DNA of 64,000 bases from the NCBI GenBank assembly GCA_947177685.1, contig CAMWVE010000004.1:1-64000 (forward strand), given 5' to 3'. The stretch's first letter is position 1; the number at the start of each line of letters is the position of its first letter. The notes under the pieces were generated by a model. The model saw only the letters and a list, made by a program, of their open reading frames with translations. It ran no database searches and was not told the DNA's origin. This stretch comes from an uncultured Porphyromonadaceae bacterium (lineage in GTDB: Bacteria > Bacteroidota > Bacteroidia > Bacteroidales > Muribaculaceae). Below are positions 53,239 through 62,059 of the stretch, piece after piece. The translations under genes and the position numbers were made by a program.

Positions 53239-54433
53239 GGGCTATTGAAATAATTGTATCGATCACATCATGCGCTACCTCGGTTTTGGACTTGAGGGGG
53301 GTGGCTATGGTGCGACCCGATGCTGTGAAAATGGTGACTTTGTTGGTGTCGGTGCCGAATCCGGCTCCGGCGTCACGCAACGAGTTCAGCACTATCATGT
53401 CGAGATTTTTCTTTCTCAGTTTCTCAATGGCATTGAACTCCTCATTGTCAGTTTCCAGAGCGAAACCCACCAGCAACTGACCGGGCTGTTTCATCTCGCC
53501 GAGGGTCTTGGCAATGTCGGGGTTCTTCACAAGTTTTATTACCGGCACATCTTCATGTTCGCGCTTGATTTTGTGAGTAGCCTGATGATCAGGTGCATAG
53601 TCTGCTACGGCTGCACACATGATACCGCAGTCGCACTGCGGATAGAGCGCCACACAAGCGTCGAGCATCTGACGTGCTGACTCAACAGGTATCAGCTCTA
53701 TTGCGGGGTTGTTGACCCTGATGTCGACCGGACCGCTGACAAGCGACACGCGGGCTCCACGCGAAGCTGCCTCCTCGGCGATGGCATACCCCATCTTTCC
53801 GCTTGAGTAGTTACCTATGAAACGCACGGGATCAATCTTCTCGAAAGTAGGACCGGCTGTGATCAGAATGTGATGACCTGTCAGATCCTTCTCGGCGAAG
53901 TGGTTGGTGAGAACGCGCACTATATTCTCAGGTTCTTCCATGCGACCTTTGCCAATCAGGTGGCTTGCAAGCTCGCCCTCGGCAGGTTCGATGATGTAGT
54001 TGCCGTAGCTCCGCAGCTTCTCTATGTTATGCACCGTCGACGGATGGCGCATCATGTCAAGGTCCATGGCAGGTGCGACAAACACGGGCGCCTTTGCCGA
54101 AAGATAGGTGGTGACGAGCATGTTGTCAGCAATGCCGTTAGCCATTTTGCCAATCGTACAGGCTGTTGCCGGAGCAATCACCATGGCATCAGCCCACAGT
54201 CCCAGATCGACGTGGCTGTTCCACTGACCGGTGTTCGCGGTAAAAAATTCCGTAATGACAGGTTTCCCCGTCAGGGTAGACATTGTCAGCGGAGTGATGA
54301 ACTCGCGTGCGGAAGGGGTCATTATTACCTGCACTTCAGCCCCGGCTTTGACCAGCAGTCGGGCAAGCGAGGCTGATTTGTAGGCTGCTATTCCGCCTGT
54401 TATACCCAATATTATGTGTTTATTTTTCAACAT
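53228..54433 (-). CDS. coaBC: Bifunctional phosphopantothenoylcysteine synthetase/decarboxylase
   Basis: A 401-aa two-domain enzyme of coenzyme A synthesis. The N-terminal flavoprotein domain (GITGGIAAYK; VIAPATACTIGKMANGIAD; APAMDLDM) decarboxylates, the C-terminal CoaB domain (ITAGPTFEKIDPVRFIGNYS; KMGYAIAEEA) joins cysteine to 4'-phosphopantothenate. Both domains look intact. It overlaps the exonuclease stop by one base. Confidence 0.96.
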   Translation of the reverse strand: MLKNKHIILGITGGIAAYKSASLARLLVKAGAEVQVIMTPSAREFITPLTMSTLTGKPVITEFFTANTGQWNSHVDLGLWADAMVIAPATACTIGKMANGIADNMLVTTYLSAKAPVFVAPAMDLDMMRHPSTVHNIEKLRSYGNYIIEPAEGELASHLIGKGRMEEPENIVRVLTNHFAEKDLTGHHILITAGPTFEKIDPVRFIGNYSSGKMGYAIAEEAASRGARVSLVSGPVDIRVNNPAIELIPVESARQMLDACVALYPQCDCGIMCAAVADYAPDHQATHKIKREHEDVPVIKLVKNPDIAKTLGEMKQPGQLLVGFALETDNEEFNAIEKLRKKNLDMIVLNSLRDAGAGFGTDTNKVTIFTASGRTIATPLKSKTEVAHDVIDTIISIAHEP

Positions 54434-55194
54434 CAGAGTTGTCCGAGTTTTATCTTTGTGAGAATACGTTTTGTGTCACGAGGGAAATCGCCTTTCTGCA
54501 CCCAGTCATAGAATCCGCGGTCAGTTTCCATGACCGTGCGTGCCACCTGACCTTTGTAGCGTCCGAAGTTGATGACGGCCTCTCCTTTTTCGTTTTTCAC
54601 GAAACGACCGGCAAGGTCAAGTCCGTTGTTCTGCGCCGAAAAATCAGCGAGAGCAGCCACGTCGTTAGGCAGATCGTCATAGTGGTCGAGCTGTGCCTTC
54701 AGCACTTCGTAGGTCGCACGAGTGTCAGCATTTGCCGAGTGTGCGTTTTCGATTTCGCCACCGCAATAGAAGCGGTAAGCTGCCACCAGAGTGCGTTGCT
54801 CCTTCTTGTGGAAAATGTTCTGCACATCAATGAAGTGAGCGCGGGTGAAGTCGAAATCGACATCGGCACGCGCAAACTCCTCGGCAAGCATAGGCACATC
54901 GAAACGGTTGGAATTATATCCTGCAATATCGCATCCGATGAACTTCTTGGCGAGCATGGAGGCAAGCTGCCTGAAGGTTTTCTCGCCTGCCACATCGCTG
55001 TCGGTGATATGATGCACAGCCGTTGATTCCGGAGGAATTGGCATCTCAGGGTTAACACGGGTTGTGTATTCCTCCTCAGTGCCGTCAGGGAACACCTTTA
55101 TGAGCGAAATCTCCACTATTCTGTCGCGGGTTACGTTGATTCCGGTGGTCTCAAGGTCAAAAAATATTATCGGGCGTGAAAGATTTAGTTTCAT
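54433..55194 (-). CDS. DNA polymerase III epsilon-like 3'-5' exonuclease
   Basis: A 253-aa DEDDh exonuclease. The motifs are FFDLETTG (residues ~12-19), AGYNSNRFDVPML and HSANADTRATYEVLKA, with the terminal H and D. The C-terminal ~60 residues, including NFGRYKGQVARTV, resemble a small extra domain seen in bacterial exonucleases of this type. I use the ATG at 55194; a frame from 55260 would begin beside the dnaN stop with no homology. It overlaps coaBC by one base. Whether it serves as proofreader or as a separate exonuclease is unknown. Confidence 0.9.
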   Translation of the reverse strand: MKLNLSRPIIFFDLETTGINVTRDRIVEISLIKVFPDGTEEEYTTRVNPEMPIPPESTAVHHITDSDVAGEKTFRQLASMLAKKFIGCDIAGYNSNRFDVPMLAEEFARADVDFDFTRAHFIDVQNIFHKKEQRTLVAAYRFYCGGEIENAHSANADTRATYEVLKAQLDHYDDLPNDVAALADFSAQNNGLDLAGRFVKNEKGEAVINFGRYKGQVARTVMETDRGFYDWVQKGDFPRDTKRILTKIKLGQL

Positions 55195-55263
55195 AAACTG
55201 AATTATAAACAGACACTGCCGCGCAGCTGTGAGGCAACACGGCAGTGCGGAATATTTCAATGA

Positions 55264-56394
55264 TTAAAAATCGCTGACTGTCATTGGCATAAGGAGCATG
55301 AGCAGGTTGCCGCCCTCGCTCTGAGTGTCAGGCAGGAACATGCCGGGACGTGAAGGATCAGCCAGACTGATGAAAATCTGTTCGGTGGTGATGGTGTTGA
55401 AAATCTCTATAAGATAGTGAGCCGAGAAACCGATTACCATTTCCGGACCGTTGAAGTCACATGGCATCGATTCACGCGCCGAGGTGCAGAAATTGGTGTC
55501 CTGCGCCTTCATGATAAGCTCGTTGGCAGTGATCTTGAACTTAACCAGACCGTTGCCCGGATCCACAAACACGCCCACACGACGGACCGCATTGAGGAAT
55601 TCAGTGCGGTCAATGGTCAGTGTGTAGGGATTGCCTGTTGGTATAACTCTGTTATAATCAGGGAAGTTACCCTTTATGAAGCGACAGTTGAAATTGAAAT
55701 TACCTGAAATGAATGTAGCGCTCTTGGGGTCAAGGATGATTTTCACTTCCTCGTTTTTGGCATAAACATTCTTGATGATGTTGGCAGGTTTTACGGGGAG
55801 AATGAATGAACCTTCTATGCCGGGAGCGCTCATGGTGTTGATGTAGCGCACCAGCTTGCGGACATCTGTGGCGACGAACGTAATCTGGTCGGGCTTGATA
55901 TCCCAGAGAATACCCATCATCTGCGGACGCACAGGATCGGTTCCCACAGCAAACAGGGTGTTGTCGATGCCGCTCAGAACCTGTTTCATAGGTGCTGTGA
56001 ACGTCATGGTCTGGCTCTGCGGAACCTCCTCGCGTGTAGAGGGATACTCGTTGCCGTTGATGCCGACAAGCGAGAATTTTCCACCGGGATATGTAAGATC
56101 AATGGCGAGATTCTCGTCATTGATATTGATGGTGATACCCAGATCAGGCAGCTCCTTAAGCAAGTCGAGAATGCGTTTTGCATCAACACAGAATTTTCCC
56201 TCACCCTCAGGTTCGGTAACCGAAAGAGTAGCTGAAAGGGTGTTTTCAAGGTCGGATGCGGTGATTGTAAGTGAATCTCCTTTAAGATCAAAGAGAATGT
56301 TGTTAAGAATGGTCATGGCATTCTTGGAGTTTATCACCTTACACACTGCAGCCACATAGGCATAAAGCGTCTTGCTGGGTACGTTGAATTTCAT
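55264..56394 (-). CDS. dnaN: DNA polymerase III beta sliding clamp
   Basis: A 376-aa beta clamp that holds the polymerase on DNA. Three clamp domains of about 120 residues each are visible, opening with MKFNVPSKTLYAYVAAVCKVI and ending in the conserved MLLMPMTVSDF, close to the canonical M-P-M/x-L end. It begins the operon dnaN-exonuclease-coaBC-DUF4835-recN-rlmB. The upstream AT-rich gap (56395-56525) separates it from the PIN gene. Confidence 0.97.
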   Translation of the reverse strand: MKFNVPSKTLYAYVAAVCKVINSKNAMTILNNILFDLKGDSLTITASDLENTLSATLSVTEPEGEGKFCVDAKRILDLLKELPDLGITININDENLAIDLTYPGGKFSLVGINGNEYPSTREEVPQSQTMTFTAPMKQVLSGIDNTLFAVGTDPVRPQMMGILWDIKPDQITFVATDVRKLVRYINTMSAPGIEGSFILPVKPANIIKNVYAKNEEVKIILDPKSATFISGNFNFNCRFIKGNFPDYNRVIPTGNPYTLTIDRTEFLNAVRRVGVFVDPGNGLVKFKITANELIMKAQDTNFCTSARESMPCDFNGPEMVIGFSAHYLIEIFNTITTEQIFISLADPSRPGMFLPDTQSEGGNLLMLLMPMTVSDF

Positions 56395-56525
56395 ATATCT
56401 GATATTTTTATTAATTTCTGTCAGTCAGCGGATTATCCTCACTAATCGTAACGACTCCGCGCTCTTCGTGCCTTTCGGGGCAATTATCAAGCAAAAATAC
56501 AAAATTTTTGCGATTTCCACAAATA

Positions 56526-56936
56526 TTACCGTAAAGTTGTTGCCATGAATTCTGCAGCGGTCAACACCGGGATTTTAGAATTTCCAAAATCCTTCTTGTT
56601 GCGTGAAATAATACAATCACAATTTGCCTCCATCGCTGCCTGATATTGCAATCCATCCTCAAAATCAGTGAAAGGATATTGAAGATTTAACATTATCTGT
56701 TCTCGAGTATTCCTGACTACATTGAAGTGAGTGCAAATCCGCCTGATAACATCGCTGAGTTGAGCAGGCGGCAATTTACGCATAATATAGGCAAAATTGG
56801 CTACGGTCAAATAAGAAATGAAAAAATTCAGGTTATTGTCAGAACCGAATTTCATCAACTTTTCAGAATCACCATTATAATCTTCCCTCACGAAATAATC
56901 AATAATAAAATTGGTGTCAAGGAAAATACGTTTCAT
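56526..56936 (-). CDS. PIN-domain RNase toxin (VapC-like)
   Basis: A 136-aa PIN-domain protein. The N-terminal metal site is IFLDTNFIIDYF (D7), the internal acidic cluster DFEDGLQYQAAME and the final aspartate in ISRNKKDFG fit the family. Such toxins cleave tRNA or rRNA. It overlaps the antitoxin gene by 4 bp (ATGA), the usual toxin-after-antitoxin order. Length is typical. Confidence 0.85.
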   Translation of the reverse strand: MKRIFLDTNFIIDYFVREDYNGDSEKLMKFGSDNNLNFFISYLTVANFAYIMRKLPPAQLSDVIRRICTHFNVVRNTREQIMLNLQYPFTDFEDGLQYQAAMEANCDCIISRNKKDFGNSKIPVLTAAEFMATTLR

Positions 56937-57160
56937 TTTGACATTATATAGTTTGTGCGTGAATCTGAAAGATCTATGACCGAAGGATCTATTGAGTTCT
57001 TTATTGCATGAAGCGAGTCAAGCAGAGTGGGTTCAGCATCTGCCTCCTGCATTTCCGCATGTTTCAATGAGGTCTTGACAACACCTTTCATATTTTCAAT
57101 CATGCGACGAAGAAGATTCTCATCGGCATTGCTTGCGAGTGTTACAACTATTTGTGTCAT
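56933..57160 (-). CDS. Antitoxin partner of the PIN toxin
   Basis: A 75-aa protein directly upstream of the PIN gene, overlapping it by 4 bp. It has a short hydrophobic start (QIVVTLASNADENLLRRMIENM) and a helical, acidic C-terminus that could wrap the toxin. It matches no antitoxin family I can name, such as VapB-type AbrB or ribbon-helix-helix. A -7 box TATCTTTG lies at 57200-57207. Role is inferred from gene order. Confidence 0.7.
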   Translation of the reverse strand: MTQIVVTLASNADENLLRRMIENMKGVVKTSLKHAEMQEADAEPTLLDSLHAIKNSIDPSVIDLSDSRTNYIMSK

Positions 57161-57199
57161 ACTTACTTATTTCACATCATCAAATATTACTATTCTTTA

Positions 57200-57207
57200 C
57201 AAAGATA
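57200..57207 (-). promoter_or_regulatory. -7 box of the PIN toxin-antitoxin operon
   Basis: On the minus strand TATCTTTG, an exact TAnnTTTG. No good -33 box is seen. Leader about 35 nt. Confidence 0.45.
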
Positions 57208-57305
57208 CAACTTTTTCTGGAATTATCGTATGTTTTAATCTAAATTCAATGTTTACAATGAATAATCACACTCTGCAGAATAATAAATAAGGTTGCAAGA
57301 GAGAA

Positions 57306-57380
57306 CCTCAGCCCCTTGCATCTGACTCATTCTGACAAACCTAAAGAGGGTGAGCCAAATTTGCATTTTGACACACCCTC
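57306..57380. repeat. Second copy of the intergenic repeat with terminator
   Basis: About 75 bp nearly identical to 33232-33306, with four substitutions and one small insertion. It ends in the palindrome whose right arm TTTTGACACACCCTC spans 57366-57380. It terminates the DUF4301 gene, which ends 25 nt away. Confidence 0.75.
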
Positions 57381-57404
57381 ATAAGAGATTTCATGCGAGA
57401 ATTT

Positions 57405-58946
57405 TCAGCCCTGATGAGAACTGCGCAAAAGGTCGTTTACGGTTTTGACCGGGTTAAAGGTAGCAATAGGAACCTCTACGAAAATTGTGTTCCAGTCGCT
57501 CATGGCGCCGTTCCAGAGTCCGGGCAACTCAAGTGCTTTTAATTCACGTCCGTGCAGCGACTTTGATGAGATGAAACCGGTATCGGGATCAACGTAGCGT
57601 GTAAGGTCGTATTTATTTCCTTTCCAGTCGCGGACATAGCATACAAGGTCAACCGGATTGAAGTGAGTCGCTGTTTTCATCATGGCTGTGTATGCCTCAT
57701 TAGCAGTGTCAATCTGGGAGCTTTCAAGAATCTGAGGCGACATGGAGCCGTCGGGGTTCTGTGCGATATACGGTCCTCCACCGGGCTCTCCTTCATTGCG
57801 AACCATACCGCATACGCGCAGCGGACGGTCGAATTTTGCTTTCAGATAAGCTTCAAGCTGTTCATCAGTCATCTCTTTCACACGTTCATCCTTTATGCAA
57901 AGGGTCTTTTGAGCGAACTCAAGCATGCGGTCAAGATTTTCACGGGTCGGTCTACCCTCTTCGAGCATCTGCATGTAAAGGGCTATGCGATCATGAGCCT
58001 CTATCAGTATGCCGGCAATGACTTTCTTATATGTGGTGGTGGCTTCGCGGAAGTTATCGGGCACTACATTGTCAATATTTTTTATGAAAATCACATCTGA
58101 TTCAATGTCATTCAAATTCTGAATCAGTGCGCCGTGACCGCCGGGACGGAACACGAGTTCGCCATTGTCGCGGAACGGTGTATTGTCGTTGTTGGCTGCT
58201 ATGGTGTCAGTGCTGCTTTTCTGTTCGCTGAGCGACACGTTGATTTTCACACCGTATTCCTTTTCGATGGCAGGGACAGCGGCAGCTATTTTGTCGAGGA
58301 AAAGCTGACGATGATTGCCGGAAACGGTGAAGTGCAGGTTAACCTTTCCATCGGAAGCCTTGGCTGTCTGAGCGCCTTCTGCCATCTGCTCCTCCAACGG
58401 TGTGCGGGTTGAATGTGTGGCGGGATAGGCATGGAAAGTAAGCAGTCCCTTGGGAAGATTCCCGTAGTTCAGACCTTCAGGAAGAATTATGGCGGCTATC
58501 ACCTTGCGTGTCTCACCCTCGGCAAGCATTGTGTCAACATCCTTGCCATATAGTTTTTTAACCGCCTCATCCAGTTCGCCGAAAAAGGCAAGTTTGTGAA
58601 TATCCTTGATCAGACGTGCCACATCGGAATTTTCAGCCGGAGTGTCAGTATCACCGTCAACGAAAGCGAACAACGCCTTGAACATACGCGATGCCGCACC
58701 TGAAGCCGGTACAAATTTTGTCACATGACCGCCGTTGAGAAGATATGCGTTCCATCGGGCTTTTGCCTGCTCTTTGGCGTCATCGTCGAGGACGAGGATA
58801 CCGCTGCCGGGACGGGCTGCTCCGTCAAGTCGTAGAAACGGAAAACCGGTTTCAAATCGTTTTAGCTGTGATTCAACCTGCTCGGGAGTTATTCCTTTTG
58901 CGGCAAGTATCGTCATGTCGTGTTCTGTAATCATTTTGGTTATCAT
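57405..58946 (-). CDS. DUF4301 family protein
   Basis: A 513-aa cytoplasmic protein matching the DUF4301 family along its length. FVPASGAASRMFKALFAF near residues 76-93 resembles the loop of sugar nucleotidyltransferases, and FIKNIDNVVPD is the equivalent of their acidic metal region; LVFRPGGHGALIQNL lies between. This suggests a nucleotidyltransferase-like fold, but the family is uncharacterised. The ATG at 58946 is one of two close starts (58946, 58934). No signal peptide. Confidence 0.85.
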   Translation of the reverse strand: MITKMITEHDMTILAAKGITPEQVESQLKRFETGFPFLRLDGAARPGSGILVLDDDAKEQAKARWNAYLLNGGHVTKFVPASGAASRMFKALFAFVDGDTDTPAENSDVARLIKDIHKLAFFGELDEAVKKLYGKDVDTMLAEGETRKVIAAIILPEGLNYGNLPKGLLTFHAYPATHSTRTPLEEQMAEGAQTAKASDGKVNLHFTVSGNHRQLFLDKIAAAVPAIEKEYGVKINVSLSEQKSSTDTIAANNDNTPFRDNGELVFRPGGHGALIQNLNDIESDVIFIKNIDNVVPDNFREATTTYKKVIAGILIEAHDRIALYMQMLEEGRPTRENLDRMLEFAQKTLCIKDERVKEMTDEQLEAYLKAKFDRPLRVCGMVRNEGEPGGGPYIAQNPDGSMSPQILESSQIDTANEAYTAMMKTATHFNPVDLVCYVRDWKGNKYDLTRYVDPDTGFISSKSLHGRELKALELPGLWNGAMSDWNTIFVEVPIATFNPVKTVNDLLRSSHQG

Positions 58947-58960
58947 TATATGTTAGGTAA

Positions 58961-60985
58961 TTATCGTCCCATTTGTTTGAGCAGGTTGTAAGATTCCACC
59001 ACGCCGAGTTCACCGGCTTTTGAAAGGTCGGCAACACCTTTCTCTTTCTGACCGAGCTGAAGGTAAACGAATCCGCGGTTATAGTATGCCTCGCCCATGT
59101 CAGGCTTAAGCTCAATGGTTTTAGTGAAATATTGAAGCGCCTGAGTCAGATCGCCTGTCTGTGCCAGCATCACACCCTTGTTGAAATAGGCAAACGGCAT
59201 GCGTGGCGACAGCTCTATAAGCTTGTCATAGTCAGCAAGCACCTTATCCATATCGGCGCGCATACGGGCATTAGCCACCGCAAACGATTCCTGACCGTCA
59301 GCCGGAATGGCATCGCGGTCAGCAAGAGCCTGACGGTAACGTGCCACCGCGCGAAGCAGGTAGGCAGGAGCCAAATCGGGCGTCAGGTCAATGGCTCGGC
59401 TGAAATCATCAATAGCGTTGTTATAGTTGTGGATTGACAAGAAGTCCATTGCACGACCGAAGTAGTCGATGGCACGCGGCGCATGGGTTGCGATATAGGA
59501 GTTATAATATTCTATGGAACCGAAGTGTTCCTGAATGTCATCTTCATCGTCAACACTATTCTCAGAGTTGGTCACAAGCAACATACGGCGCAGCGACCGG
59601 GTGGCATTGATGTCGTCAACCTCCTTAATATAATAAGGTGTTTCACGCAACTGGTTCGTTGACGCATAGTAAGAGATTGTGAACGGCTGACTCAGACGTG
59701 CCTGAACACGATTGTCCTGCACGCGACCACGAATCGACTTGTTGTTATATTCCTGATCAATATTGTGCTCGTTTTCTATTGTCAACAAAGTTGAGAACCG
59801 GCTTTTGGTAATTTCCTCCGGATCTGCCGGTTTCGGGTTCTCTCGGTTAACTTCGGCTCCCTGACCGCCATCTTTTGCAACAGTCTCCTTGCCCACATTT
59901 TTTGATAGAGCTACTGCCGCACGGTAGTCAGCTTCCGCTTTCCGTTTATCTCCCATTTTATCGTAGATCTGGAAACGTGTCAGCAAAGCTCCGTCGTAGT
60001 CCGGAAATGCCTCAACTACCTTGTCAATGTCAGCGAGCGCAGCCTTGTAATTGCCTGTTTCTGAAAAAAGCAACGCACGATTGAACAGAGCGCGGTAGTC
60101 ATTCGGATCCATCTTTATGACCATACTGAAGTCAGCGATTGCCTTGTCGTTGTCATGAACCTCGGCGCGCAAAAGTCCGCGGTTGAAATATGCGACATTG
60201 CTGGTGGGGTCAAGCCCGATGGCATAGTCGTAGTCAGCCATTGCGCCGAAATAGTCATCAAGATTATAACGTAGGAACGCTCGGTTGATGAAAAATCCGG
60301 CGAATCTGGGCTGCAGCTTGATAGCCTCGTTCATGTCGTCAAGTGCCTGCTTGTAGTTCTGCTCTTTTTTTATGGATATGTCGGCTCGAAGCACGTATGC
60401 GTTCACAAGATTCTTGTTGAGGGATGTAGCACGGTCAAGATCGGCAAGTGCTGCCACGGTGTCGCCTGTGAGGATATTGAGCCGGGCACGTCCGACATAC
60501 GCATTATCATATTTCGGATAGCGTTCAAGCAATTTGCTGAATGTGTTGCGTGATGCTTCATAGTCCTCCATATCCTGTTCGGCAAGAGCCTTGTTGAGCA
60601 TGAGTCCACGATTAAAAGGAAGCAGTTCAAGTGCCTTGTCATAATCGGCGACTGCATCGGCATAATTACCCATGTTCTGACGAGCCACTCCCCGCACCTC
60701 ATAGGCATCCGTAATAAACGGGTTACGTTGGATGGCTTCTGTGGCATCCGCCTCGGCACCCTGAAAATCTTCCAGATTCAGTTTGGCTATGGACCGGTAG
60801 AAGAACGGCTGTGCAAGATAGGGTTTCGCCTTTATCACCTGATTGAAATATTGGATAGAGAGCATGTAGTCCTCGAAATAGAGCGCATTCTGCCCCACAC
60901 GGAGCACCTGTTCCGTGTTGATCTGCGCCATGCCGAGCAGTGAGCCGACAATGAGCAGAATTAGTGTGTTAAGCAGTTTTTTCAC
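58961..60985 (-). CDS. Secreted TPR-repeat protein
   Basis: A 674-aa exported protein with a signal peptide (1-20) followed by TPR repeats through most of its length. About 30-370 form one array (DYMLSIQYFNQVIKAKPYLAQP, AVADYDKALELLPFNRGLML, and so on); a non-TPR region of ~130 residues follows, then a second array from about 500 to the end. Such arrays hold protein complexes at the envelope. It starts with GTG at 60985, overlapping the lgt stop by 4 bp (GTGA), so the two are coupled. Function unknown. Confidence 0.82.
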   Translation of the reverse strand: MKKLLNTLILLIVGSLLGMAQINTEQVLRVGQNALYFEDYMLSIQYFNQVIKAKPYLAQPFFYRSIAKLNLEDFQGAEADATEAIQRNPFITDAYEVRGVARQNMGNYADAVADYDKALELLPFNRGLMLNKALAEQDMEDYEASRNTFSKLLERYPKYDNAYVGRARLNILTGDTVAALADLDRATSLNKNLVNAYVLRADISIKKEQNYKQALDDMNEAIKLQPRFAGFFINRAFLRYNLDDYFGAMADYDYAIGLDPTSNVAYFNRGLLRAEVHDNDKAIADFSMVIKMDPNDYRALFNRALLFSETGNYKAALADIDKVVEAFPDYDGALLTRFQIYDKMGDKRKAEADYRAAVALSKNVGKETVAKDGGQGAEVNRENPKPADPEEITKSRFSTLLTIENEHNIDQEYNNKSIRGRVQDNRVQARLSQPFTISYYASTNQLRETPYYIKEVDDINATRSLRRMLLVTNSENSVDDEDDIQEHFGSIEYYNSYIATHAPRAIDYFGRAMDFLSIHNYNNAIDDFSRAIDLTPDLAPAYLLRAVARYRQALADRDAIPADGQESFAVANARMRADMDKVLADYDKLIELSPRMPFAYFNKGVMLAQTGDLTQALQYFTKTIELKPDMGEAYYNRGFVYLQLGQKEKGVADLSKAGELGVVESYNLLKQMGR

Positions 60986-61827
60986 TTTTCGTCAGGAAAC
61001 TTATTCGGGAAACTCAATACAACCGGCGGACGGCGCAATGCCCTCACAACAAAATATATGCCTAAAACAATGAAAGGTATGCTCAATAACTGACCCATAT
61101 TCAACATCATCCCGCGTTCAAATTCCTCCTGAGGATTCTTGATGAACTCAATGAGGAAACGCGACAGAAACAATATACTCAGGAATACACCGAAAATCAA
61201 TCCGGGTCGTTTCTCAGCATTCCGTTTCCAGTACATCCACATCAGCAAGGCGAACAATGCCAGATAGCACAGCGATTCATATATCTGTGTGGGATGACAT
61301 CCCATCCCCTCGTAAAACTGGTGCCACTCGCGCGAGCGCACGAACATGAAACCCCATGGCAAATCGGTGGCATGTCCGAAAATCTCGGAATTCATAAGGT
61401 TTCCGAAGCGGATGAGCGCTCCAACCAAAGCTATCGGTATGACCAGACGGTCAAATGTCCAGAGCGGACTCCGTTTGGTTGTAAACCACGAGAAGCACAA
61501 CACACCGAGTATGACTCCGATGGTACCTCCGTGACTTGCCAATCCGCCTTCCCACACGCGTATGATTTCCTCCGGATGAACGCTGTAATAGTCCCACGCG
61601 TAAAAAAAGACATGCCCCAGACGGGCACCGATTACTGTGCCAGCCATAGTCCACAGCAACAGCAGACCAAGCCATCGTTCAGGCGCGCCTTCATGCTTGA
61701 AAATCCGCTCCTCGATCTTGTAGCCTACCAAAAAACCTATGGCGAACATCAGTCCGTACCAACGCACGGAAATAACAGAATCTATCATAACGGGATTAAC
61801 ATCCCACACTATAGCATTATGAAGCAT
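60982..61827 (-). CDS. lgt: Prolipoprotein diacylglyceryl transferase
   Basis: A 281-aa seven-helix inner-membrane enzyme that attaches diacylglyceryl to the lipobox cysteine of lipoproteins. Signature segments are WYGLMFAIGFLVGY, the HGGTIG motif and LIRFGNLMNSEIFG, with HPTQIYES near 200. I use the ATG at 61827, because the longer frame from 61884 lies across the -7 box. The C-terminus ends FPNKFPDEK. It overlaps the TPR gene by 4 bp. Confidence 0.95.
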   Translation of the reverse strand: MLHNAIVWDVNPVMIDSVISVRWYGLMFAIGFLVGYKIEERIFKHEGAPERWLGLLLLWTMAGTVIGARLGHVFFYAWDYYSVHPEEIIRVWEGGLASHGGTIGVILGVLCFSWFTTKRSPLWTFDRLVIPIALVGALIRFGNLMNSEIFGHATDLPWGFMFVRSREWHQFYEGMGCHPTQIYESLCYLALFALLMWMYWKRNAEKRPGLIFGVFLSILFLSRFLIEFIKNPQEEFERGMMLNMGQLLSIPFIVLGIYFVVRALRRPPVVLSFPNKFPDEK

Positions 61828-61851
61828 TTTCGGTTCTTTTTGTGTACACCA

Positions 61852-61859
61852 CAAAATTA
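61852..61859 (-). promoter_or_regulatory. -7 box of lgt
   Basis: On the minus strand TAATTTTG is an exact match to TAnnTTTG. No -33 TTTG at the right distance. Leader about 20 nt. Confidence 0.45.
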
Positions 61860-62029
61860 CACAAAAAAAATGATTTATCATCAACTATAACATATTTTAC
61901 ACCTCGTTCCTCAAAATTTATTATCTCGAGAGCGGCAGAAAAGCAAGGTTTGAACGAGTTTAAGAGCAACTCTTTCACAAAAACAGATAATTTATGCCTT
62001 ATAATCACTGAGTTCTCCCAAAAATTAAT

Positions 62030-62037
62030 TACATTTG
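62030..62037 (+). promoter_or_regulatory. -7 box of manA
   Basis: TACATTTG is an exact TAnnTTTG. The ATG follows at 62060, so the leader is about 15-18 nt. No clear -33 box. Confidence 0.5.
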
Positions 62038-62059
62038 CAAAATATTTCAACAAACTGCT

